From NCBI RefSeq assembly GCF_004799345.1, contig NZ_SSMC01000002.1:806001-870000 (forward strand): 64,000 bases of DNA, given 5' to 3'. The stretch comes from Robertkochia marina. Its GTDB lineage: Bacteria; Bacteroidota; Bacteroidia; Flavobacteriales; Flavobacteriaceae. The notes below the pieces were generated by a model. It did not search any database. It saw only the letters and a list, made by a program, of their open reading frames with translations, and was not told the origin of the DNA. Position 1 is the first letter of the stretch. Each line of letters starts with the position of its first letter. This document shows positions 39,618 to 48,720 of the stretch, piece after piece. A program made the position numbers and the translations under genes.

Positions 39618-41531
39618 TTATGAAATATGAAATGCCACCATAGCCAAAGGAGGCAGGGTTATTTCTGCTGAAAAGTCCCTGCCATTCCATGAAATATCTG
39701 ACACGCTGATACTCTTAGGGTTACTAACGCCGCTGCCACCATATTTCTTATAATCACTGTTAAATACCTGTTCCAGTTTTTTACCAAACGGAAGTCCTAT
39801 TCTGTAATTTTCCCGTACCACAGGAGTCATATTACACACGACCACCAGATTCTCTTTGGGTTTGTTGCCTTTTCGCATGTATACCAGCACCGAGTTTTCA
39901 GCATCCCCATAATTGATCCATTCAAACCCTTCAGAAGAAAACTGTTTCTCATAGAGTGCAGGCTCATTTTTATATAATCTGTTAAGATCGGTAACCAGTT
40001 TCTGAATACCCTGATGGTAGCCATACTGCAATAAATGCCAGTGAAGGCTGTTTTGAAAATCCCATTCTTCTCCCTGGCCGAACTCTCCTCCCATAAAGAT
40101 CAGGTTACCTCCGGGGTGGGTAAACATATAGCCGAAGAGCAGTCTCAGGTTGGCAAAACGCTGCCATTCATCACCCGGCATTCTACCCAGTAAAGAATGC
40201 TTGCCGTACACTACCTCATCATGACTAAAAGGCAGCATAAAGTTCTCAGTAAAGGCATAGGTCATGCTGAAGGTGATATCGTTTTGATGATGACGGCGAT
40301 ATACCGGTTCTTTCTTAAAGTATTCCAGGGTATCATGCATCCATCCCATCATCCATTTCATGCCAAACCCTAAACCGCCGAGGTATACCGGTTCGGTAAC
40401 CTTAGGAAAAGAAGTAGATTCTTCAGCAATGGTCTGAACACCTTCAAAACTTCCGTAAACTGCCTCATTGAGATCTTTCATAAAGCCTATAGCCTCAAGA
40501 TTCTCTCTTCCTCCAAACTCGTTAGGTTCCCACTCGCCGTCTTCTCTTGAGTAATCGAGGTAGAGCATCGATGCCACGGCATCAACCCTAAGCCCGTCAG
40601 CGTGAAACTTATCCAACCAGAAAAAGGCATTACTGATCAGGAATGACCGCACTTCATTACGTCCGTAATTAAAGATGAGGCTTTTCCAGTCGGGGTGATA
40701 GCCCTTGCGTCTGTCGGGGTGTTCATACAGGTGCGACCCGTCAAAAAAGCCTAAACCGTGTGCGTCTTCCGGAAAATGCGAAGGCACCCAATCAAGGATC
40801 ACCCCTATATTTTCCTGATGCAGTCTGTCAATAAGCTTCATCAGGTCTTCCGGTTTCCCAAATCTGGATGTTGGAGCAAAATACCCGGTTAACTGATATC
40901 CCCATGAAGGGTCATAGGGGTATTCCATGACCGGCATGAACTCTACGTGGGTAAATTGCATCTTTTTAACATAGGCAACCAATTCTTCTGCCAACTCCAG
41001 ATAGGTCAGCGGCCGATTACCCTCGTCGGTGTTTCGCATCCAGGATCCGAGATGCACCTCGTATACCGAATAAGGTTTATCAAGCGCATTGTGTTGTTTC
41101 CGGGTTTTCATCCAGGTCTTATCCGACCAGTCGTACCGGTGTTCCCAGATAATGGAAGCGGTTTGCGGAGGGTGCTCGCAATAAAAAGCATAGGGATCTG
41201 CTTTTTCGGTCTTTATATCGTTGTGGTGAGAATGTATTTTAAACTTATAGCGATCTCCTTGCGTAATACCGGGAATAAAACCTTCCCAGATACCGGAACC
41301 ATCCCAACGCACCTCGAGCGGATGATCGCCCTCCAACCAGTAATTGAAATCTCCAATAACCGATACCGCTTTGGCACTGGGGGCCCATACTGCAAAATAG
41401 CATCCTTTTTGTCCGTCCTTCTCCAGAATATGGGCTCCTAATTTTTCATAAAGCCGGTAGTGTTTCCCGGACTTAAAGAGATCGATATCAAAATCTGTAA
41501 ACAGACTGTGCGATTGCACCTGGTTGTTCAT
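39618..41531 (-). CDS. glgB: 1,4-alpha-glucan branching enzyme
   Basis: 637 residues. N-terminal CBM48 (about 30-120: YFAVWAPSAKAVSVIGDFNYW), a GH13 barrel with nucleophile D317 (GLRVDAVASM) and acid E370 (TIAEESTSFP), and a C-terminal beta domain. It makes the alpha-1,6 branches of glycogen-type glucan. It lies 23 nt after the maltokinase gene in a four-enzyme operon. All catalytic residues are intact. Confidence 0.96.
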   Translation of the reverse strand: MNNQVQSHSLFTDFDIDLFKSGKHYRLYEKLGAHILEKDGQKGCYFAVWAPSAKAVSVIGDFNYWLEGDHPLEVRWDGSGIWEGFIPGITQGDRYKFKIHSHHNDIKTEKADPYAFYCEHPPQTASIIWEHRYDWSDKTWMKTRKQHNALDKPYSVYEVHLGSWMRNTDEGNRPLTYLELAEELVAYVKKMQFTHVEFMPVMEYPYDPSWGYQLTGYFAPTSRFGKPEDLMKLIDRLHQENIGVILDWVPSHFPEDAHGLGFFDGSHLYEHPDRRKGYHPDWKSLIFNYGRNEVRSFLISNAFFWLDKFHADGLRVDAVASMLYLDYSREDGEWEPNEFGGRENLEAIGFMKDLNEAVYGSFEGVQTIAEESTSFPKVTEPVYLGGLGFGMKWMMGWMHDTLEYFKKEPVYRRHHQNDITFSMTYAFTENFMLPFSHDEVVYGKHSLLGRMPGDEWQRFANLRLLFGYMFTHPGGNLIFMGGEFGQGEEWDFQNSLHWHLLQYGYHQGIQKLVTDLNRLYKNEPALYEKQFSSEGFEWINYGDAENSVLVYMRKGNKPKENLVVVCNMTPVVRENYRIGLPFGKKLEQVFNSDYKKYGGSGVSNPKSISVSDISWNGRDFSAEITLPPLAMVAFHIS

Positions 41532-41554
41532 AGTGTTCTTTTTTGAGTGTTTAT

Positions 41555-43189
41555 TTAGTGCTTTTCATTTAAAATGCTCATGATTCCCTCCAGCGGAATC
41601 ACTGCCCAAAGAGGTCTTGAATTCATTTCATACCCAAGTTCATAAACCGCCTTTTCCAGCAGGCAGTACTTAAGTACATAGGTTCGTTCACCCAGATAAC
41701 CGATGCTGAGATTTTTAGAACGCACATAGTCTATATAAGTGTCTGAGAACACGGCAACCATATAGCGATACAAGAGTTCTCCGGCTTTAAAGAGTTCTTC
41801 CTTGTTGTACGGGTAATCTGCCTCATGACCAAAGATAGTGGCGTATATGGCATAATGAAATGACCGGAACATACCCGCTACATCTTTTAAAGGGGGTTGT
41901 TTAACTTTTCGGTCCCGTATAGTGCTCTCAGGCTCGCCTTCGAAATCGAGGATATAAAAGTCGTCATTCTGCACCAGTACCTGCCCCAGGTGATAATCGC
42001 CATGTATTCGTATGCGTTCGCCTTTTAACCTGGTCCAGTCAAAATCGACAAATCTCTTTCTGATCTCGTTCTTTCTTTCCAAAAACTCCTTGGCCAGCTC
42101 CAGGGCACGCCCGGTGAGCTTGTGCAGGTTGTTTTCAACCATATTCAGGCGATTCTGAAACTGATGCAGCATCCTGTTCTTCAGCCAAACTTCATAGTCT
42201 CCATTATAATGGGTTGGGGTAAAGCCCATGTCTTCAAATTCAGCTCCCAGATGCACATGCATCTCTGCAGTACGCAACCCCAGCTTACGCAGCTTCTGAA
42301 AAATATTCAAACCGGCCCAGTCTATGATCTCCGGCGGTACTTCCCTGATACCCAGTCGGGTGAATATGTCGGCGGAGGGTAGCCTGTCTACATTGATCTT
42401 TTTGTATTCCAGGTTAGAGAACACCTTGTGTAATTCATCAAGCATATAGCCCCAGGCATCACCCTGATTCTCTACCAAAGACTGCATTAAGGCAATGGTG
42501 ATATTAATGTTCTCCATATCCTTCACGCTCATACTACCTATATAGGCCGGAATATTTTTAAACTCCCGTTTTTCCGAAAGAAACCGGCTTAATTCATAAT
42601 CGGGGTTCTTGGTAGCATAGATACGCCTGAAGAATTTGATCACGTATTTCTCATTAATGATGATGGAGGTATTACTTTGCTCCATGCCCATAAAACGCGA
42701 TGATTCATAAGGCTCAGATTCCAGTTTTTCACTTCGATGGTACTGCACCTTTGTCGTATCGTGCGGTAAGGCACTCTGAATACGCTGAAACACCACCCTT
42801 CTGAAGGCTTCCAGATTTACGGCATCTACAATATACCCTTTTTTACCTTGAAGAGAGATCTCAAGAATTCTCCCCTTTTCGGCATAAGCCTCATCAGTAA
42901 CAAAGGCTATCGGGAGAAAGTAATGTTGAAAAAAGGCTTCATAAAAGTTTACTTCAAGAATAAGTCCATAATAGATCTCTCCACTTTGCTGTATTCTGAA
43001 ACTTTCAGCCAGTTCAATGTACTTCAGTTTACTGCTCTTCCCGCCGTACCAGCGCTGACCAATTATATATTTCTCTAAAACATCTGATAAGAAGATCTTC
43101 CAGAAATCTTCATAGCCAAGAAGTTCTTCCCAGGCTACTTTAAAATCATAAGGTGATTTAATAATCTTACTCTCTGATGTTTTACTCAT
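41555..43189 (-). CDS. mak: maltokinase (phosphotransferase-like)
   Basis: 544 residues. An N-terminal cap domain with YIIGQRWYGGKSSKLKYIEL, then an aminoglycoside-phosphotransferase fold with IRIHGDYHLGQVL (catalytic Asp) and FYILDFEGEP (metal-binding Asp). This combination is that of maltokinase (Pep2/Mak), which makes maltose 1-phosphate from maltose and ATP for GlgE. It starts 7 nt after glgE, suggesting tight coupling. In many genomes it is fused or adjacent to trehalose synthase, which is not seen here. Confidence 0.9.
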   Translation of the reverse strand: MSKTSESKIIKSPYDFKVAWEELLGYEDFWKIFLSDVLEKYIIGQRWYGGKSSKLKYIELAESFRIQQSGEIYYGLILEVNFYEAFFQHYFLPIAFVTDEAYAEKGRILEISLQGKKGYIVDAVNLEAFRRVVFQRIQSALPHDTTKVQYHRSEKLESEPYESSRFMGMEQSNTSIIINEKYVIKFFRRIYATKNPDYELSRFLSEKREFKNIPAYIGSMSVKDMENINITIALMQSLVENQGDAWGYMLDELHKVFSNLEYKKINVDRLPSADIFTRLGIREVPPEIIDWAGLNIFQKLRKLGLRTAEMHVHLGAEFEDMGFTPTHYNGDYEVWLKNRMLHQFQNRLNMVENNLHKLTGRALELAKEFLERKNEIRKRFVDFDWTRLKGERIRIHGDYHLGQVLVQNDDFYILDFEGEPESTIRDRKVKQPPLKDVAGMFRSFHYAIYATIFGHEADYPYNKEELFKAGELLYRYMVAVFSDTYIDYVRSKNLSIGYLGERTYVLKYCLLEKAVYELGYEMNSRPLWAVIPLEGIMSILNEKH

Positions 43190-43196
43190 GGCACTG

Positions 43197-45137
43197 TTAT
43201 TTTATGATTTGGAATAAATGAAAAGGCAATGCAGGATGCAATTCCACATAATTCCATTCGCGATCCCAGACATAGCTGCTTCCTGTGATCAGCTCATGCA
43301 TTTGTATCTGGCTTCCTTCTGTTATTCCCAGTTCATGCAAAGGCAACCTTACCCACCCTTGTTTTGTATAATAAGCATCCAGGCTGGCTACCATAAGGAC
43401 TTCATTCGTCCGGTCGTCATTAAATTTATACCAGGCCATGATCTGGTCATTATCGGTGTCGCAAAATTGAAGGTTATTAGTTTGTTGTAAGGCCGCATGC
43501 CGGTGTCTCGCCGCATTGATCTTGGTGATAATATGGGTGAGCTTATTTTCAATCTCCCAGTTCCAATGGCGTACCTCGTATTTTTCTGAATTATAATATT
43601 CTTCTTTACCCGGCATAGGGTCAGAGACCATTTGCTCATATACCGGCCCATAGAGCCCGGTATTTGAACTTAGGGTCGCTGCCAGGAAATATCGTTGCAG
43701 AAACATGGCTTCATTAGCTCCCTGTAATGAATAAGGATTAATATCAGGTGTGTTAGGCCAGAAATTCGGTCTGAAAAACTCCGCCTGATCGGTAGAAGTT
43801 AGTTCTTTGAGATAACCCATCAATTCTTCCTTGCTGTTTCGCCAGGTAAAATAGGTATAACTTTGAGTAAAGCCCTGTCGTGCCAATTCGTGCATTACCT
43901 TAGGTCTTGTAAAGGCTTCTGAAAGGAATAAGACCTCAGGATATTTCTTTTTAACTTCAGCAATGAGCCACCCCCAGAATTTAAATGGTTTGGTATGCGG
44001 ATTATCAACCCTGAATATCCTGATATCAAACTCTTCGATCCAGTACATGGCGATACTCAAAAGCTCTTTCCAGAGATTTTTCCAGTCTTTGGTTTCAAAA
44101 TATATAGGTAAAATATCCTGGTATTTCTTGGGTGGATTTTCTGCATACTGCACAGTGCCGTCCGGCCGCCATTTAAACCATTCCGGATGTTCTTTTACAT
44201 AGGGATGATCGGGCGCACATTGCAGGGCAAAATCCATCGCGATCTCAATGCCCTGTTGCTTGGCCTTTTGAACAAGTGACTTGAAATCTGCTTCTGTACC
44301 CAGCTCCGGATGTATCGATTTATGTCCACCTTGGGCTGAACCGATACCCCAGGGAGAACCTACATCTCCGGGTTCTGCAGTCGTTGAGTTGTTCTTACCC
44401 TTACGGTTCACTTCTCCTATGGGATGGATGGGCGGAAAATAAAGCACATCAAACCCCATGGCTGCTATCCTGGGAAGCAGGCGCTCACAATCTTTAAAAG
44501 TACCATGCCTTCCGGGCTCGGGAGAAGATGATCTTGGAAAAAACTCATACCAGGTAGAAAACAACGCCTTTTTACGGTCTACGTAGACCCGAAGCTCATC
44601 AGAACGTGATGCGAGGAATTTGGCAGGATACGCTATAAAAAGCTCTTTTAGTTTATCAGAAACCGCTTCCCTGATCGCTTCATCATAATGGGACTCTTCT
44701 GAAAAGAAGGTTTTTAACTGCTCGAGGTAGTTGCGCTCATCCTTTTTACATCTTTCAGAGACCTCTTCGAGATAGGTAACCCCTTCCAGCAATTCACTTT
44801 TAACATGTTGCCCGTCTTCTATTTTTCGCTTGATCCCATGCTGCCAGTTCAAGGCATAATCAACCCACCCCTCAACCGTGTAATGATAAAGGCCTTCCTT
44901 TTCTACGGTAAAGCTTCCGGTCCAATAATCATTGCCCTCGTGATTCATTCGGGCAGACTTCCAGGTTCTCTCTTTCTGATGTTTGTACTGTATAGCACAG
45001 GCCACCACATCATGGCCATCGGCAAAGACGTCTGCCCCTACCAACACCTGCTGCCCCGGAATTCTTTTAATATAAAAATCCCCTTGCATCAGCTGGGGAT
45101 TTACATTTTCTATAATAATACGTGTTTGATCCTGCAT
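43197..45137 (-). CDS. glgE: alpha-1,4-glucan:maltose-1-phosphate maltosyltransferase
   Basis: 646 residues from the ATG at 45137; a GTG one codon upstream is in frame. The N-terminal domains (about 1-190) precede the GH13_3 barrel with AMDFALQCAPDHPYV, the nucleophile D378 (FRVDNPHTKP) and acid E407 (LFLSEAFTRPK), 29 residues apart as in the known GlgE enzymes. It extends alpha-1,4-glucan using maltose 1-phosphate. First gene of the minus-strand operon glgE-mak-glgB-GH31-(M48). Confidence 0.95.
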   Translation of the reverse strand: MQDQTRIIIENVNPQLMQGDFYIKRIPGQQVLVGADVFADGHDVVACAIQYKHQKERTWKSARMNHEGNDYWTGSFTVEKEGLYHYTVEGWVDYALNWQHGIKRKIEDGQHVKSELLEGVTYLEEVSERCKKDERNYLEQLKTFFSEESHYDEAIREAVSDKLKELFIAYPAKFLASRSDELRVYVDRKKALFSTWYEFFPRSSSPEPGRHGTFKDCERLLPRIAAMGFDVLYFPPIHPIGEVNRKGKNNSTTAEPGDVGSPWGIGSAQGGHKSIHPELGTEADFKSLVQKAKQQGIEIAMDFALQCAPDHPYVKEHPEWFKWRPDGTVQYAENPPKKYQDILPIYFETKDWKNLWKELLSIAMYWIEEFDIRIFRVDNPHTKPFKFWGWLIAEVKKKYPEVLFLSEAFTRPKVMHELARQGFTQSYTYFTWRNSKEELMGYLKELTSTDQAEFFRPNFWPNTPDINPYSLQGANEAMFLQRYFLAATLSSNTGLYGPVYEQMVSDPMPGKEEYYNSEKYEVRHWNWEIENKLTHIITKINAARHRHAALQQTNNLQFCDTDNDQIMAWYKFNDDRTNEVLMVASLDAYYTKQGWVRLPLHELGITEGSQIQMHELITGSSYVWDREWNYVELHPALPFHLFQIIK

Positions 45138-45210
45138 CACTCTTTGTTAATGTCTTATAAAAATATAAAAATCATCCTGAATTAAGTAAATTCACACCAA
45201 AATTGCAGTC

Positions 45211-46083
45211 ATGCCCGACCAAATGAAAGATCGCCAACCACAGGAAATCCAAGTACCTGCGTTCATAGCTGTTCCGGCTAAATTATTACAATGGATCTCT
45301 CCGGCTCTTGCCGCAAGATTTGCGGCAAAGATCTTCGGTAAACCCTTCAAACATAAAATGCCGAAAAGGGAATTTGAAATGGATCAGGAGAGTGAACAAA
45401 ATCGACTCATCGTCCCTAAGATCGGAAAAGAGGTTATGGTGTATCAATATGGTAAATCTGACCGTAAGGTGTTGTTGGTTCACGGGTGGAGCGGTCGTGG
45501 TACTCAGCTCTGCAAGATCGCAGATGCCCTTCTTAAGCAAGGGTATGCCACCGTGAGTTTTGATGCCCCGGCTCATGGTAAGGCTAAAGGCAAATACACC
45601 CATATGCTGGAATTCGTAGAGGCGGTTTTATTCCTGGAGCGTGAGTACGGGCCCTTTGAAGTTGCCGTTGGACATTCTCTGGGTGGTATGAGTATTCTGA
45701 ATAGTATTAAAAGAGGGGCGGTATTCCAGAAAGCGGTATTGATAGGCAGTGGGAATATGGTTTCTGAGATCATGAAAGATTTTATTCAAAAACTGGGACT
45801 AAAACCCATTACAGGCATACAGATGAAACGCTATTTTGACGAAGTTTCAGGAATAGACACCGACACCCTCTCGGCAGAAAAGGTAGCTCCTGAGATTGAC
45901 ATCCCTGTTTTGGTGATTCATGATGAAGACGACCTCGATGTACCGGTGCACGCAGGCCACCGCATACATGAACATTTACCAAATAGTCAACTTATGATTA
46001 CCGAAGGTCTCGGGCATCGAAAGGTATTAGGCGACAAAAAAGTAATTGAAGCCATCATAGATTTTATGCCCATAACAATCTAG
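45211..46083 (+). CDS. alpha/beta hydrolase
   Basis: 290 residues. Core strands KVLLVHGWSGRGTQ and ATVSFDAPAHGKAKG, nucleophile Ser156 in GHSLGG, an Asp in VIHDEDDLDVPV and a terminal His in GLGHRKVL give a complete triad. No signal peptide, but a short hydrophobic N-terminal stretch (FIAVPAKLLQWISPALAARF) could associate with membrane. Substrate unknown. Divergent from glgE, 73 nt apart. Confidence 0.85.
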   Translation: MPDQMKDRQPQEIQVPAFIAVPAKLLQWISPALAARFAAKIFGKPFKHKMPKREFEMDQESEQNRLIVPKIGKEVMVYQYGKSDRKVLLVHGWSGRGTQLCKIADALLKQGYATVSFDAPAHGKAKGKYTHMLEFVEAVLFLEREYGPFEVAVGHSLGGMSILNSIKRGAVFQKAVLIGSGNMVSEIMKDFIQKLGLKPITGIQMKRYFDEVSGIDTDTLSAEKVAPEIDIPVLVIHDEDDLDVPVHAGHRIHEHLPNSQLMITEGLGHRKVLGDKKVIEAIIDFMPITI

Positions 46084-46241
46084 CTATTTGTATTACAGCA
46101 CCTTACATAGATGGTGTTATAAAATATCGTATCTTTAATAACTTTAACAAATTGTTTGTTAGGTTTTCCTTACTCTTTGCTCACTTCTTATCTGCAGCAC
46201 TACCTGCCTTTCTATGTGATCTAACCAAAAAATCACCCATA

Positions 46242-47015
46242 ATGAAACACATTTTAGCAGTATTGGCGTTAGCTGTCGGATTATGCAGTTACGCCCAGGA
46301 AGAGGCCCCCACCGTAGTATTTGACCAGATCATGTTAACCCCCCAACCTGAAAAAGTTGTCGATTTTCACAAGGCCGTTGCCGAACACAACAAACAGTTC
46401 CATGCTGAAGCCCCCATGCAGGTAGCCGTTTATCAGGTCATGACCGGCCCTAATACCGGGAAATACATTTGGAATCTTGGGCCTTGCACCTGGGAACAAA
46501 TGGATGGGCGACCAATGGATGCCGCTCATGACAATCATTGGGACAACAACGTTACCCCTACCATTACTACCGAATCGAGCGCCACCTACTGGAAATACCA
46601 CCCGGAATACTCCAGCATGAACAGCGATTTCTCCCTCAATATGCTTGGGATTACTTTTTGGGACCTCAAGCGAGGGATGGGGAATTTTGAAAAGGTAACC
46701 GGCATCATCGAGAAATTTGTCAAACTCTACCGGGAGACCTGGCCTGAAGACCAGTTTGCTATCTATTCTAACCTTATGGGCTCAACAGGTGAAGGCCGCG
46801 ATATGGCCATTGTCGGATTTTTGGATAATTATGGAGATCTGGCTATTGAACATCCTGATCTTCCCGAAAAATACAACGCCATGTATGGAGAAGGCAGCTT
46901 TGAAACCGATATGAATTTATGGCTGGAAATAGTGCAGGCAGAATCAAATGAAATGTGGCGGTTTATGCCTGATTTGAGCTCGCGCCCGGCAGCAGTTGAA
47001 ATAACAAAGAATTAA
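46242..47015 (+). CDS. secreted protein of unknown function
   Basis: 257 residues from the ATG at 46242; the frame is open to 46152, but the signal peptide MKHILAVLALAVGLCSYA begins here and leaves Gln19 as the first mature residue. The mature part is rich in aromatic residues (NLGPCTWEQMDGRPMDAAHDNHW, split by turns) and has no motif I know. The alternation of a compact beta region and helices (RGMGNFEKVTGIIEKFVKLY) suggests a globular periplasmic domain, perhaps ferredoxin-like/dimeric alpha-beta barrel. A terminator follows. Confidence 0.7.
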   Translation: MKHILAVLALAVGLCSYAQEEAPTVVFDQIMLTPQPEKVVDFHKAVAEHNKQFHAEAPMQVAVYQVMTGPNTGKYIWNLGPCTWEQMDGRPMDAAHDNHWDNNVTPTITTESSATYWKYHPEYSSMNSDFSLNMLGITFWDLKRGMGNFEKVTGIIEKFVKLYRETWPEDQFAIYSNLMGSTGEGRDMAIVGFLDNYGDLAIEHPDLPEKYNAMYGEGSFETDMNLWLEIVQAESNEMWRFMPDLSSRPAAVEITKN

Positions 47016-47036
47016 TAAAAGATACAGCTCTTTACA

Positions 47037-47060
47037 AAAGCCCGTTACGACGGGCTTTAT
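47037..47060 (+). terminator. Rho-independent terminator
   Basis: Perfect 9-bp stem AAAGCCCGT / ACGGGCTTT around a TACG tetraloop, with T-rich DNA after it, 22 nt after the stop of the preceding gene. Confidence 0.8.
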
Positions 47061-47117
47061 TCGTTTTTAATTTTTTGGCCTGATAATTGATATTTAACCA
47101 CCAAAACCAAGAATATT

Positions 47118-47645
47118 ATGAAAAAATTACTCTCTATCCTTTCAGTTACCTGTCTGCTGCTAATCTCATGTGAAGGCGATCCGGGGCCTCCGGGACCTCC
47201 CGGTCAGGATGGTCTTGATGGTTTGGACGGACTTATCGGAACTGTATTTGAATACGATGTTACATTTACCAATCTCAACGACGATGTTCCTTTCGAAACC
47301 TATGAGTTTCCAGCCAGCGTAGAGGTCTTTAACACCGATGTTGTGTTAGCCTATCTTCTGGTTGATGTGGTTGACGGTACCGATGTTTGGGAACCACTGC
47401 CCAGAACCCTCTATTTTAACGACGGCATTCTGAGTTACAGTTTTAATCACACCCTATATGATATCCAGTTTTTCCTGGACGGTACGGTAGATTTCCCCTC
47501 GCTGCTTCCGGAATTTACAGATAACCTCATTATGAGGGTCGCCATCTTACCGGCAGAATCTGCCGAGGCGATCGATGTAAATGATATGGAACAGGTAATG
47601 AGTATATCAAAATTTAATTTGACAGAACCTGTAATACTTGACTAG
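47118..47645 (+). CDS. collagen-like lipoprotein
   Basis: 175 residues. Lipoprotein signal with lipobox LLISC (Cys18), then seven collagen-type Gly-X-Y triplets (GDP GPP GPP GQD GLD GLD GLI) and a beta-rich globular part (about 45-170, with FEYDVTFTNLNDDVPF). Short collagen stalks directly after the lipid anchor are known in bacterial surface lipoproteins and would display the C-terminal domain away from the membrane. The domain itself is not recognised. A terminator follows at 47667. Confidence 0.8.
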   Translation: MKKLLSILSVTCLLLISCEGDPGPPGPPGQDGLDGLDGLIGTVFEYDVTFTNLNDDVPFETYEFPASVEVFNTDVVLAYLLVDVVDGTDVWEPLPRTLYFNDGILSYSFNHTLYDIQFFLDGTVDFPSLLPEFTDNLIMRVAILPAESAEAIDVNDMEQVMSISKFNLTEPVILD

Positions 47646-47666
47646 AGCTTATATGCTCTTGATGCA

Positions 47667-47708
47667 AAAGCCATAAATACTGTTACTCACGGTGTTTATG
47701 GCTTTTTT
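47667..47708 (+). terminator. Rho-independent terminator of the collagen-like gene
   Basis: Stem AAAGCCATAAATAC / GTGTTTATGGCTTT (one G-T pair) with an 11-nt loop, then eight T. Confidence 0.85.
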
Positions 47709-47729
47709 TTGGTTATAGCGTTATACGAT

Positions 47730-47760
47730 TATGGGGTTATGGGGTTATGGGGTTATGGGG
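47730..47760 (+). repeat. G-rich 8-nt tandem repeat, quadruplex-prone
   Basis: Four copies of TTATGGGG give four GGGG tracts (47733-36, 47741-44, 47749-52, 47757-60) with TTAT loops, a textbook intramolecular G-quadruplex pattern on the plus strand. It lies in the 553-nt gap between the collagen-like gene and msrB. Confidence 0.85.
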
Positions 47761-47764
47761 TTAA

Positions 47765-47804
47765 GTCATTGTAAGGAAGGGCTATGCCCCGACATGGCAA
47801 TCTG
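47765..47804 (-). repeat. short degenerate dispersed palindromic repeat
   Basis: GTCATTGTAAGGA at the left, a GGGCTATGCCCC hairpin and GACATGGCAATCTG at the right: the common bacterial intergenic element CGTCATTGCGAGG...GTGGCAATCTG in decayed form. A longer, inverted relative lies at 49311-49464. Confidence 0.55.
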
Positions 47805-47930
47805 TTAGAGTTATGAGGTTTGAAATCACTAAGAGGTTTCAATTATAGGTTATGAAATGTGGATTACAGACGGGATTCTCCACCAGAATAGAAACTCCAT
47901 TTTAATGACATCTCGCAAAGAACTGAATCA

Positions 47931-48041
47931 CCCCTTCCGTCCACGCATTTGGCGTGGCTCGCTCGCGCCTGCTGGCTCCTTCGATGAAAATAGCCACTGG
48001 CTATTTTCTAAACACTCGGCCCTCCCTCGAAAAGGGGAAGG
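47931..48041. repeat. MITE-like palindromic element
   Basis: 111 bp bounded by 8-bp inverted ends CCCCTTCC (47931-38) and GGGGAAGG (48034-41). Inside are two perfect hairpins: CCACGC/GCGTGG (47941-57) and GAAAATAGCC/GGCTATTTTC (47986-48008), and the core GCGCCTGCTGGCTCCTTCG, shared in part with the element at 49311-49464. No transposase or target duplication is visible. A 72-codon open frame spans it but has no support as a gene. Confidence 0.5.
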
Positions 48042-48097
48042 AGAACGTACTTTTTATGAGCAGTTTAAATTGTAAAATCCTAAACAGTACATCGACC

Positions 48098-48129
48098 ACC
48101 GAGAACCAAGAACCGAGAACCGAGAACCG
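48098..48129 (+). repeat. 7-nt tandem repeat (ACCGAGA)
   Basis: Four copies (one ACCAAGA variant) plus a partial fifth, between the palindromic element and msrB. Confidence 0.75.
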
Positions 48130-48198
48130 TTAACTGAAAAAATAATAAGTTCTTAACACCTTAAACGACCAATTCCATATAATTTTAAAGAAAAAACC

Positions 48199-48720
48199 AT
48201 GAAAAATATATTATTAGCCATCATTCCGGCGCTATTATTTTCCTGTAATACCACCGCCCAAAACAAGAACAAGGAAAAGGAAACAGCTCACACCTCAGAA
48301 AGCTATGAGGTCACCATGAGTGATGCTGAGTGGAGAGAAAAGCTTACCGATATGGAATACCAGGTACTTCGCAAAGCAGCCACCGAAAGGAGGTTTAGCA
48401 GTGATCTTCTGGAAAAAAAGGAAGAAGGCGTATATGTATGTGCCGGTTGCGGACATCCGCTTTTTAAGAGTGAACACAAATACGATTCCGGCAGCGGGTG
48501 GCCCAGTTTTGACCGTGAAATTGAAGGCAATGTAGCCTTTGACACCGATTATAAGATCGGGGTGGCCCGTACCGAAGAGCACTGCGCCCGTTGCGGCGGA
48601 CATTTAGGACACGTTTTCAATGACGGTCCGCAGGAAACCACGGGAGAAAGACACTGTATCAATGGTGTAGCCCTGGATTTTATCCCTATAGAAGAATTTA
48701 AACGAGTTACAAAACAATGA
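48199..48720 (+). CDS. msrB: peptide-methionine (R)-S-oxide reductase, exported
   Basis: 173 residues. An N-terminal lipoprotein-type signal (LLFSC, Cys16) is followed by a Lys/Glu linker and a complete MsrB domain (about 45-170): two CxxC zinc-binding pairs ([18 protein letters not shown]), SGSGWPSFD and the catalytic C153 in RHCIN. It reduces Met-R-sulfoxide in proteins outside the inner membrane. Its last four nucleotides overlap the second msrB as ATGA, so both are co-translated. Confidence 0.94.
   Translation: MKNILLAIIPALLFSCNTTAQNKNKEKETAHTSESYEVTMSDAEWREKLTDMEYQVLRKAATERRFSSDLLEKKEEGVYVCAGCGHPLFKSEHKYDSGSGWPSFDREIEGNVAFDTDYKIGVARTEEHCARCGGHLGHVFNDGPQETTGERHCINGVALDFIPIEEFKRVTKQ

Noticed and set aside
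47857-48075. 72-codon open frame near the collagen-like gene
   Set aside because: It spans a palindromic repeat element, has no homology-like composition and no promoter.
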